This document shows positions 1-5,247 of a stretch of 5,912 nucleotides of DNA, in pieces. Made by a program: the position numbers and the translations under genes. The stretch is from an uncultured Oscillospiraceae bacterium (GTDB lineage Bacteria; Bacillota; Clostridia; Oscillospirales; Oscillospiraceae): assembly GCA_934572445.1 (NCBI GenBank), contig CAKTLD010000110.1, positions 1-5,912 on the forward strand, given 5' to 3'. Numbering within the stretch: the stretch's first letter is position 1; every line of letters begins with the position of its first letter. Under the pieces are notes generated by a model. That model was given only the letters and a program-made list of their open reading frames with translations. It did not search any database and was not told the DNA's origin.

Positions 1-339
1 GCTGACGGCGGCCTCCAGCACGGTGCGGACCTTCTTGGGCGCGACCTTGGAGAGGTACACCGCCGTCAAAAAACCGACGGGCACGCCGAGGACGATCGCG
101 CCCGCCGTGCCATACACGCTCGTGAGAATAAAGGGCAAAATGCCATATTGCGGCTCCGCCGCAGTGGAGGCCCACGTCCTGCCGAACAGGAATGGGACCA
201 GCCCGATCGTCCGGATCGCCGGAACGCCTGAGATGATCAGATACACCGTGATCAGCAGTACGCAGCCGACCGTGATAAGTCCCAGAACGAGAAAAATGCC
301 GTGTACGGCAGTCTCAAAGCTTTTTTTCTTCTGCGCCAT
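1..339 (-). CDS. pstC: Phosphate ABC transporter permease PstC (partial, C-terminal part beyond the left edge)
   Basis: This is one of the two membrane subunits of the high-affinity phosphate importer PstSCAB, forming the channel with PstA. Only the first 113 residues are present; the family is usually about 300 residues. Visible are a short basic start (MAQKKK), a first membrane helix at about residues 13-37, an external stretch, and a second helix at about 69-98 (YGILPFILTSVYGTAGAIVL, then GVPVGFLTAVYLS), which is typical of PstC. The ATG at 339 is preceded by GAGAGG with an 8-base gap. The gene follows pstS by 64 bases on the same strand with only a hairpin between them, so it should be in the same operon. 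The identification rests on the residue pattern and on the neighbouring pstS. PstA is the main alternative, but a position directly after pstS and the YGILPF motif favour PstC. Confidence 0.92.
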   Translation of the reverse strand, partial: MAQKKKSFETAVHGIFLVLGLITVGCVLLITVYLIISGVPAIRTIGLVPFLFGRTWASTAAEPQYGILPFILTSVYGTAGAIVLGVPVGFLTAVYLSKVAPKKVRTVLEAAVS

Positions 340-357
340 AGTTGTTTCCTCTCTGCG

Positions 358-393
358 CCCGACGGGAGACGGCATACGCCGCCTCCCGCAGGG
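358..393 (-). promoter_or_regulatory. Intercistronic hairpin between pstS and pstC
   Basis: Read on the minus strand, the arms CGGGAGGCGGC (388-378) and GCCGTCTCCCG (373-363) pair over 11 positions with one G-U wobble around the loop GUAU. A further CCC/GGG clamp (391-393 with 358-360) lies beyond a 2x2 internal loop. No run of U follows, so it is not a standard full terminator. In binding-protein transporters such hairpins often protect the 3' end of the binding-protein message or cause partial termination, giving more binding protein than permease. That role is inferred here. The pstC ribosome binding site (353-348) begins only four bases after the hairpin. Confidence 0.75.
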
Positions 394-403
394 AAACCGC
401 TTT

Positions 404-1264
404 TCAGTTGGCCGCAACCGCACCGGCGGCAGCGATGATGCTTGCCGCATCGGCAGACAGTGCGTAGTCATAGAAAGCCTGCGCCGCGGCGGGGAGCTCC
501 GTGCCCTCCTTCGTGACGAGCACGAACGGACGCTGGACCACATAGCTGCCGTCCTTGACGGTCGCCTCCGTTGCTTCCACGCCGCCCACCGTCAGCGCCT
601 TGATGCTGTCGCCGACCGCGGAGAGAGAGGCGTAGCCGATGGCGTCGGGGTTCTTGGAGACGGTGTTAATGACGTCGCCCGTGGAGGTCAGCTCCTGACG
701 GTACTTGCAGGCCTCGCTGGTGCCGGTGATGGACTCGAAGCCATCACGCGTGCCGGAGCCTGCCTCGCGGCCGATGAGCACGATCTCGGCGTCGTTGCCG
801 CCGACGTCCTTCCAGTTGGTGATCTCGCCGGTGTAGATCTTGGCGATTGTCTCGACATCAAGGTCGGAGACGGGGTTTTCAGGATTCACGACGATGTCGA
901 TGCCGTCGAGTGCCAGGATCGTCTCCTTGAGACCGGAGGCCTTTTCATCGTCCTTGAGCGCGCGGCTCGAAAGGCCGATGTCGCAGCGGCCTTCGCTGAC
1001 GGCCTGGATGCCGGAGCCGGAGCCGGTGGGGTTATAGGTGAACTTTACGTCCTTGTTCTGTGCCATGAACGCCTCGCCGAGGGAGTTGATGACCTTTTCC
1101 ATCGAGGTGGAGCCGTCGGTGGAGACGGTGCCGGAGATGGTCGTCTCGACGGGCGCGTTGTTGTCGGTGTTGGTATCGGAGGGAGTGTCGTTCTTGCTGC
1201 CGCAGGCGGTCAAAACGGAGAGCGCCATCACAGCGGTCAGCGCAAGAGCAATGATCTTTTTCAT
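404..1264 (-). CDS. pstS: Phosphate-binding lipoprotein PstS
   Basis: This extracytoplasmic phosphate-binding protein of the Pst importer captures phosphate and delivers it to PstC/PstA. The 286-residue product starts with a lipoprotein signal peptide (MKKIIALAL..) and a lipobox LTAC with the lipidated Cys at 21. A flexible Asp/Asn/Thr-rich linker follows to about residue 40. The phosphate-binding loops of the family are visible: DGSTS (50-54), PTGSGSGIQ (79-87), DIGLSSR (95-101) and GREAGSGTRDGF (155-166). Here R156, S160, G161 and T162 match the Arg/Ser/Gly/Thr set of E. coli PstS, and D95 matches its binding Asp. The ATG at 1264 is preceded by AAGGAAG at a proper distance. At 286 residues the protein is compact, as expected for Firmicutes forms. 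It is the first gene of the operon, with a Pho-type promoter upstream and pstC downstream. Confidence 0.97.
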   Translation of the reverse strand: MKKIIALALTAVMALSVLTACGSKNDTPSDTNTDNNAPVETTISGTVSTDGSTSMEKVINSLGEAFMAQNKDVKFTYNPTGSGSGIQAVSEGRCDIGLSSRALKDDEKASGLKETILALDGIDIVVNPENPVSDLDVETIAKIYTGEITNWKDVGGNDAEIVLIGREAGSGTRDGFESITGTSEACKYRQELTSTGDVINTVSKNPDAIGYASLSAVGDSIKALTVGGVEATEATVKDGSYVVQRPFVLVTKEGTELPAAAQAFYDYALSADAASIIAAAGAVAAN

Positions 1265-1318
1265 TTGAAAGACTTCCTTTCTTTTTTTCTACGGATGTTG
1301 TTCCTTGCTACAGTTGCC

Positions 1319-1347
1319 ATCATAAAGACGGGTTGTAAAATCAGAAA
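1319..1347 (-). promoter_or_regulatory. Predicted pstS promoter (-10 TATGAT, weak -35)
   Basis: On the minus strand, TATGAT (1324-1319) matches the sigma-70/SigA -10 consensus at five of six positions. Exactly 17 bases upstream lies TTTCTG (1347-1342), a poor -35. Transcription would start near 1312, giving a leader of about 48 bases. A good -10 with a poor -35 is the usual design of promoters that need an activator, which fits phosphate-starvation control. The start site is inferred from spacing only. Confidence 0.6.
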
Positions 1348-1365
1348 GTCGCCTTTTGTAAAATC
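1333..1365 (-). promoter_or_regulatory. Candidate Pho box: two exact GATTTTACAA direct repeats
   Basis: The ten bases GATTTTACAA occur twice on the minus strand, at 1365-1356 and 1342-1333, with starts 23 bases apart, about two helical turns. Each contains TTTACA, which fits the TT(A/C/T)ACA half-site described for PhoP of Bacillus subtilis. The copies flank the weak -35 of pstS. Spacing by two turns rather than one 11-base turn differs from the textbook array, and the unit between them (around TTTCTG) is degenerate. The repeat is seen directly; binding by a PhoP/PhoB-type regulator is inferred from the gene it precedes. Confidence 0.55.
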
Positions 1366-1370
1366 GAGGT

Positions 1371-1412
1371 AAAAGAGGAAAAAGGACGTTTTCCGTTGGA
1401 AAACGTCCTTTT
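1371..1412 (-). terminator. Rho-independent terminator of the ABC exporter gene
   Basis: A perfect 15-base-pair stem is formed by AAAAGGACGTTTTCC (1412-1398) and GGAAAACGTCCTTTT (1394-1380) around a three-base loop. On the minus strand it is followed by a pyrimidine tail TCCTCTTTT. It begins 17 bases after the stop codon of the ABC gene. The stem ends in A on one side and T on the other, so it could also work on the plus strand, but no plus-strand gene is seen. It separates the ABC gene from the pst promoter. Confidence 0.88.
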
Positions 1413-1428
1413 AAACGGTAATATCGTA

Positions 1429-4416
1429 TCATTCGGTGCGCAGCGCTTCGACGGGGTCCTTACGCGCGGCGATGCCCGAGGGGATGAGGCCCGCGATGAA
1501 CGTCAGCAGCATGCTGATGCCCACGAGCGCTGCACCGCCAACGGGCGGCAGGATGGCGTTCAGGCTCTCGATGCCCGTTAAATGGTGCACAACGAGGTTG
1601 ATGGGAATGATCAGCAGCAGCGTGATGCCGATGCCGATTGCGCCGGAGCAGAAGCCCTCAATGAGCGTCTCCGCGTTGAAGACACGCGAGATATCTCGCT
1701 TGCTCGCGCCGATGGCGCGCAGGATGCCGATCTCCTTCGTGCGCTCCAAAACGGAAATATAGGTGATGATGCCGATCATGATGCTCGACACGACGAGCGA
1801 GATCGCGACGAACGCGATGAGCACATAGCTGATGGCATTGATGATCGTTGTGACCGAGCTCATCAGAAGCGCCACATAGTCGGTGTAGTCGATCTGGTCG
1901 TCCTCGGAAACGCTGTTGTTGTACTGCTCGATCGCATCGGCGATGGCGTCCTTGTCGGCAAACGTCGAGGCGTAGATGTTGATGGTCTTGGGACTTGCAA
2001 GGTCAACGTCGCCAAGGAGCTTCAAATTGTCCTCATACGTTCCGGTCGAGACCGTCGCGGGCATGTAGTTATCGTAGAGCCAGTTGTACTGCTCCGTCGT
2101 AAGCGGCGTGACGGCGGGCGATTTTTCGAGCGCCAGATCGAGCGCCATGGCCAGCTGGTCGCTCGTCATGTTGGAAAGTCTCGCCTGCACGCCCGCGGCG
2201 TACTGCTCCGTCACCTGCTCACGGATGGACTGCTCCACGTAGCCGAAGAGCGTCTCGTCGTCCATCTGCGCGATGTAGGACTTGACGGTTGCCTCGTCCA
2301 CGCTCATCTGCTGGGCGTAGGTCGAGATCACCATCTGCTCAATGCTCGCGCGGTCGAGCGAACCCATCTGCTGGTCCACGATGGCAGAGAGATACTCTTC
2401 GCTCGGCACGCTCATCATCGCGGTGTAGGCCGCGGCGCGCTCGGTGACGGAAAGGCCCTCGAGATAGTCCGTCACGTCCGCTTCCTTCTGCTCGTCGCTC
2501 ACGGAGTAGTCGTCCGTCAGGAACGGCAGGCCGAGGATAACGTCGGTCGCAGGGTCGGCCTTCTGCTTCTTCAAAATCTCAGTCTGCCCCGCCTTTTCGA
2601 CAAGATAATCGGTCAGCGCGGACGTATAGCCGATCGCGCCGGAGAGCATGGAAGACACCGCGTTCTCGTTTGGGCGCAGGATGCCGACGATCTTCACGCG
2701 CGTACCGACATCGTCAGAATTGTAGAGGAAATCGAGGCCCGTGTCCGTCGTGCTGACGTCGCTGTAGGTACCGCTCGCGGAATCGTACTGGTAGCGCTCG
2801 GCGGGCAGGACGATCTTGAAGCTCATATTGCAGAGGTCCTCATAGCTCCAGCTCTGGATATCCTTGCTGTCGAATTCCGAGCCGTCGAGCATGTGCTGCA
2901 TCGACTCCACGACCTCATCCTGCGCGCTCAGGCCCAGCGAATAGATGACAAGGTCGGAAATTTCGTTGTCCTTGTTGACGATGAGCATGACCTCGTCGTA
3001 ATTCTGCGGCCAGGCGCCGTAAATGAGGTCGTACTGTTCGTGCAGCAAATCGCCCACGAGCTCGCCGCTGCCGCTGTCCTGCGGCGGGAGCATCTGCTCC
3101 CACGTCTCCATCGCGGAGTAGGCCGAGCCGAAGCGCTCGAAGTAGCTGCTGTAGTCACCGCCGTAGAGCTCGCTCATGCAGGTCTGCAAAAGCTCCGTCA
3201 CGTCGGACTTGAAGACCTTGCCGTCGGTGTCTTTGGCATAGATGCTCATGCCGAGGTCGTAGTCATAGGAAATGGAGCTGATGTGGCTTGAAAGCTCGTT
3301 GTCGCCCTCGAGGTAGGTCTTGAAGTCCTTCAAATTGTTCGTCTGCGTCTCCGCCGAGGCAAACGAGCTCATCATGTCGTACATGATGTTGTTGGAGTAG
3401 ACGGCGTCAAGGTCGTGCTGCTCCCCGTCGCCCTCGTCCTGCGCGTGGACACCCATCATCGTTGTCACCATACTGGACATGTCCATGCTCTCAGCCTCGA
3501 TCGTCAGGGGGTAGCTCGATAGCGTATCCTCCTGCACGCGGTCGATGTAGGTCTGGATGCCGTTGCTCAGCGACAGAATGAGCGCAATGCCGATGATACC
3601 GATGCTGCCGGCGAAGGCCGTCAAGAAAGTGCGGCCCTTTTTCGTCATCAGGTTGTTGAGCGACAGCGACAGCGCGGTTCCAAAGCTCATCGAGGTCTTT
3701 TTGCTCTTGCCCGCGGCAGGCTTTTCTTCGACGGCTTCTTCATACGGCGCGCTGTCGTCCACGATCTCGCCGTCCTTTAGCCGCACGATGCGGCTCGCGT
3801 AGGTCTCGGCGAGCTCGGGGTTGTGCGTGACCATGATGATGAGGCGGTCCTTGGAGATGTTCTTCAAGATCTCCATCACCTGCACGCTCGTCTCGCTGTC
3901 GAGCGCGCCGGTCGGCTCGTCGGCGAGCAGGATGTCCGGATTGTTGACGAGCGCTCGCGCGATGGCGACGCGCTGCATCTGGCCGCCGGACATCTGGTTC
4001 GGCTTTTTGTCGAGCTGGTCGCCAAGCCCGACGCTCTCGAGTGCCTTGACCGCACGCTCGCGGCGCTCTGACTTGCTCACGCCAGAGAGCGTGAGCGCCA
4101 GCTCCACGTTGCTCAATACCGTCTGGTGCGGGATGAGGTTATAGCTCTGGAAGACGAAGCCAATGGAGTGGTTGCGGTAGCTGTCCCAGTCGGAGTCGGT
4201 AAAGTCCTTCGTCGATTTGCCGTTGATGATGAGGTCGCCGCTCGTATAGTGGTCGAGACCGCCGATGATGTTGAGCATCGTCGTCTTGCCGCAGCCCGAA
4301 TGGCCGAGGATGGCGACAAACTCGCTCTCGCGGAACTGTAAGCTCACGCCTCGCAGGGCGTGGACGGTGGTGTCGCCTGCCTGATAATCCTTGACGATTT
4401 GTTGCAGCTTCAGCAT
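1429..4416 (-). CDS. ABC transporter, fused ATPase and MacB/FtsX-type permease with a large external domain
   Basis: The predicted 995-residue membrane protein most likely belongs to the MacB/LolCD-type (mechanotransmission) ABC superfamily. The N-terminal ATPase (1-220) is complete: Walker A GHSGCGKTT (38-46), Q-loop Gln 90, signature MSGGQ (142-146), Walker B ILLADEP (162-168), D-loop GALD (170-173) and switch His 198. After a charged linker come membrane helix 1 (about 264-287), an external region (about 290-856), and three C-terminal helices (about 862-888, 920-942, 963-982). ERTKEIGILRAIGASKRDI (891-909) is the usual FtsX coupling segment. MacB-type external folds are suggested at both ends of the external region (VKIVGILRPNENA at 574-586, KTINIYASTFADK at 810-822), with a helix-rich insert at about 610-795. 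The start at 4416 is chosen because the ATPase fold begins at MLKLQQIVKDY and GAAGG lies six bases upstream; an upstream in-frame ATG at 4503 lies before the promoter. The substrate is unknown: peptide, lipid or antibiotic export, or envelope signalling, are all possible. Confidence 0.93.
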   Translation of the reverse strand: MLKLQQIVKDYQAGDTTVHALRGVSLQFRESEFVAILGHSGCGKTTMLNIIGGLDHYTSGDLIINGKSTKDFTDSDWDSYRNHSIGFVFQSYNLIPHQTVLSNVELALTLSGVSKSERRERAVKALESVGLGDQLDKKPNQMSGGQMQRVAIARALVNNPDILLADEPTGALDSETSVQVMEILKNISKDRLIIMVTHNPELAETYASRIVRLKDGEIVDDSAPYEEAVEEKPAAGKSKKTSMSFGTALSLSLNNLMTKKGRTFLTAFAGSIGIIGIALILSLSNGIQTYIDRVQEDTLSSYPLTIEAESMDMSSMVTTMMGVHAQDEGDGEQHDLDAVYSNNIMYDMMSSFASAETQTNNLKDFKTYLEGDNELSSHISSISYDYDLGMSIYAKDTDGKVFKSDVTELLQTCMSELYGGDYSSYFERFGSAYSAMETWEQMLPPQDSGSGELVGDLLHEQYDLIYGAWPQNYDEVMLIVNKDNEISDLVIYSLGLSAQDEVVESMQHMLDGSEFDSKDIQSWSYEDLCNMSFKIVLPAERYQYDSASGTYSDVSTTDTGLDFLYNSDDVGTRVKIVGILRPNENAVSSMLSGAIGYTSALTDYLVEKAGQTEILKKQKADPATDVILGLPFLTDDYSVSDEQKEADVTDYLEGLSVTERAAAYTAMMSVPSEEYLSAIVDQQMGSLDRASIEQMVISTYAQQMSVDEATVKSYIAQMDDETLFGYVEQSIREQVTEQYAAGVQARLSNMTSDQLAMALDLALEKSPAVTPLTTEQYNWLYDNYMPATVSTGTYEDNLKLLGDVDLASPKTINIYASTFADKDAIADAIEQYNNSVSEDDQIDYTDYVALLMSSVTTIINAISYVLIAFVAISLVVSSIMIGIITYISVLERTKEIGILRAIGASKRDISRVFNAETLIEGFCSGAIGIGITLLLIIPINLVVHHLTGIESLNAILPPVGGAALVGISMLLTFIAGLIPSGIAARKDPVEALRTE

Positions 4417-4422
4417 ATCCTG

Positions 4423-4427
4423 CCTTC
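4423..4427 (-). promoter_or_regulatory. Ribosome binding site that fixes the ABC gene start
   Basis: GAAGG on the minus strand sits six bases before the ATG at 4416. It supports this start over the in-frame ATG at 4503, which lies upstream of the predicted promoter and would add 29 residues with no match to the ATPase fold. Confidence 0.75.
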
Positions 4428-4453
4428 TTTCTGAGTAATAAGAATTCCAGAGT

Positions 4454-4482
4454 AGGATATCATTTTGACTTTTTACCGTCAA
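4454..4482 (-). promoter_or_regulatory. Predicted promoter of the ABC exporter gene
   Basis: On the minus strand, TTGACG (4482-4477) matches the -35 consensus at five of six positions. A 17-base spacer separates it from TATCCT (4459-4454), which matches four of six and is preceded by TG one base away (extended -10: TGATATCCT). Transcription would start near 4447, giving a leader of about 30 bases before the ATG at 4416. The local AT-rich composition against GC-rich surroundings supports a promoter here. Confidence 0.7.
4465..4482. repeat. Inverted repeat TTGAC-N8-GTCAA over the -35 region
   Basis: TTGAC at 4465-4469 and GTCAA at 4478-4482 form a perfect 5-base inverted repeat with 8 bases between. 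One arm is the -35 element itself and the other lies in the spacer. Its size and position would suit a dimeric repressor or MerR-like regulator, but five-base arms can arise by chance. Confidence 0.4.
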
Positions 4483-4493
4483 CCGGCGCGCAT

Positions 4494-4514
4494 GAGAATT
4501 CACCGAAAGTTCAC
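4494..4514 (-). promoter_or_regulatory. Candidate response-regulator site: 11-base-period direct repeat
   Basis: On the minus strand GTGAACTTTC (4514-4505) is followed by GTGAATTCTC (4503-4494). They match at eight of ten positions, with starts exactly 11 bases apart, ending 11 bases before the -35 of the ABC gene. Tandem sites with one helical turn between them are typical of OmpR/PhoB-family response regulators, which often control ABC transporters of this class. No regulator gene lies in the window, so the link is inferred. Confidence 0.4.
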
Positions 4515-4535
4515 GTTTGTTTACTAATTCCGTGC

Positions 4536-4563
4536 AAAAGAAAAGGAGCGCCGAAGCGCCCCC
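4536..4563 (-). terminator. Rho-independent terminator with UUCG tetraloop
   Basis: On the minus strand GGGGGCGC (4563-4556) pairs with GCGCTCCT (4551-4544) over eight positions, two of them G-U, around the loop UUCG closed by C-G, an especially stable tetraloop. The tail UUUCUUUU follows. It starts nine bases after the stop codon of the 224-residue membrane protein gene and closes that transcription unit. Confidence 0.9.
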
Positions 4564-4572
4564 TTCCCGTCT

Positions 4573-5247
4573 TTAGCTGAACGAGCTGGAGACCGTCACA
4601 CCGATCTCGCTGCGCAGGACCTCATTCTCCCCGCTGTCGTAGCAGACGAGGAAAAAAGCGTCGGATGCCAGCTCGTTGTAGTAAGGATCCCCACTTGTTG
4701 CGCCTCTGACGAGGAAATAGCGGTACCCACCGTCCTCGATAAGGTCAAGGGGCGTCACATTGGTCGTCTCAAAGGTGTAGCCGTCATTCTGCCGCGAAAC
4801 GGCGCGCTGCTGCACGACCTCCGCGCGTGCGATGGCCGCATCGTCGATGCGCCCCCAGAAGAAAAGCGCATCATTGCCCTGTCCCCGGCTCATTGACCAG
4901 CGCCCTACATGGACGCGCTCACCGTCCGCACAGTCGAGCGCCGAGCCAAAGGCCTCCTGCCAGCCGAGCAGCGTGTAGAAATTGCTCGCACCGCAATAGG
5001 TCACATTCTCGCTCACCATCAGCGTGACGCGCAGCGTCTTATAGATGTTCTCCACGGGAAGGGACGCGAGCTCGTGCGTCTTTTCGTATACGCCGTAGCG
5101 CTGCTCGCCGTCGCGCAGGGCCATCATGCGCGTCAGGTGTCCGCCGCCGAGCATATTGCTGACGAGCAGCGCACAGAGCATGATGATAACGCTCTTGACC
5201 GCGCGGCGCGCCCTCGTCGGCCGCTTTTCGATCTTCTGCTTTTTCAC
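4573..5247 (-). CDS. Membrane-anchored protein of unknown function, single helix with external domain
   Basis: I do not recognise this 224-residue protein. It has a strongly basic N-terminus (MKKQKIEKRPTRARRAVK), one hydrophobic helix at about residues 16-33, and then a mostly beta-like domain of about 170 residues. By the positive-inside rule that domain lies outside the cell. The helix may be an anchor rather than a cleaved signal, since no clear cleavage site follows. Cys 85, 106 and 202 lie in the external part and could form a disulfide. Notable patches are YCGASNFYTLLGWQEAFGSALDC (84-106) and FFLVCYDSGENEVL (198-211). The start is GTG at 5247, preceded by GGAAGGGGGG with an 8-base gap. 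It overlaps the previous stop as GTGA, so translation is probably coupled to that gene. A terminator follows the TAA stop. It likely acts together with its upstream partner, but the function is open. Confidence 0.85.
   Translation of the reverse strand: MKKQKIEKRPTRARRAVKSVIIMLCALLVSNMLGGGHLTRMMALRDGEQRYGVYEKTHELASLPVENIYKTLRVTLMVSENVTYCGASNFYTLLGWQEAFGSALDCADGERVHVGRWSMSRGQGNDALFFWGRIDDAAIARAEVVQQRAVSRQNDGYTFETTNVTPLDLIEDGGYRYFLVRGATSGDPYYNELASDAFFLVCYDSGENEVLRSEIGVTVSSSFS

Noticed and set aside
23..1372. Long open frame on the plus strand opposite pstC and pstS (449 residues)
   Set aside because: It lies antisense to two clearly identified genes, ends in the pst promoter region, has no family resemblance, and its Arg/Asp/Gly/Val-rich make-up is typical of the reverse strand of GC-rich coding DNA.
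1380..1412. The perfect 15-bp palindrome as a mobile-element end or regulatory operator
   Set aside because: Its place just after a stop codon, the short loop and the pyrimidine tail fit a terminator, and no transposase or second copy is present in the window.
1582..3291. Long open frame on the plus strand opposite the ABC exporter (569 residues)
   Set aside because: It is fully antisense to a complete ABC gene. Its His/Arg/Asp/Val-rich sequence has no recognisable domain or plausible membrane segments. Long antisense frames are expected in DNA with this codon bias.
4417..4503. N-terminal extension of the ABC protein to an ATG at 4503
   Set aside because: It would add 29 residues with no match to the ATPase fold. 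Its codons cover the predicted -35, -10 and leader, and the ATG at 4416 has its own ribosome binding site.
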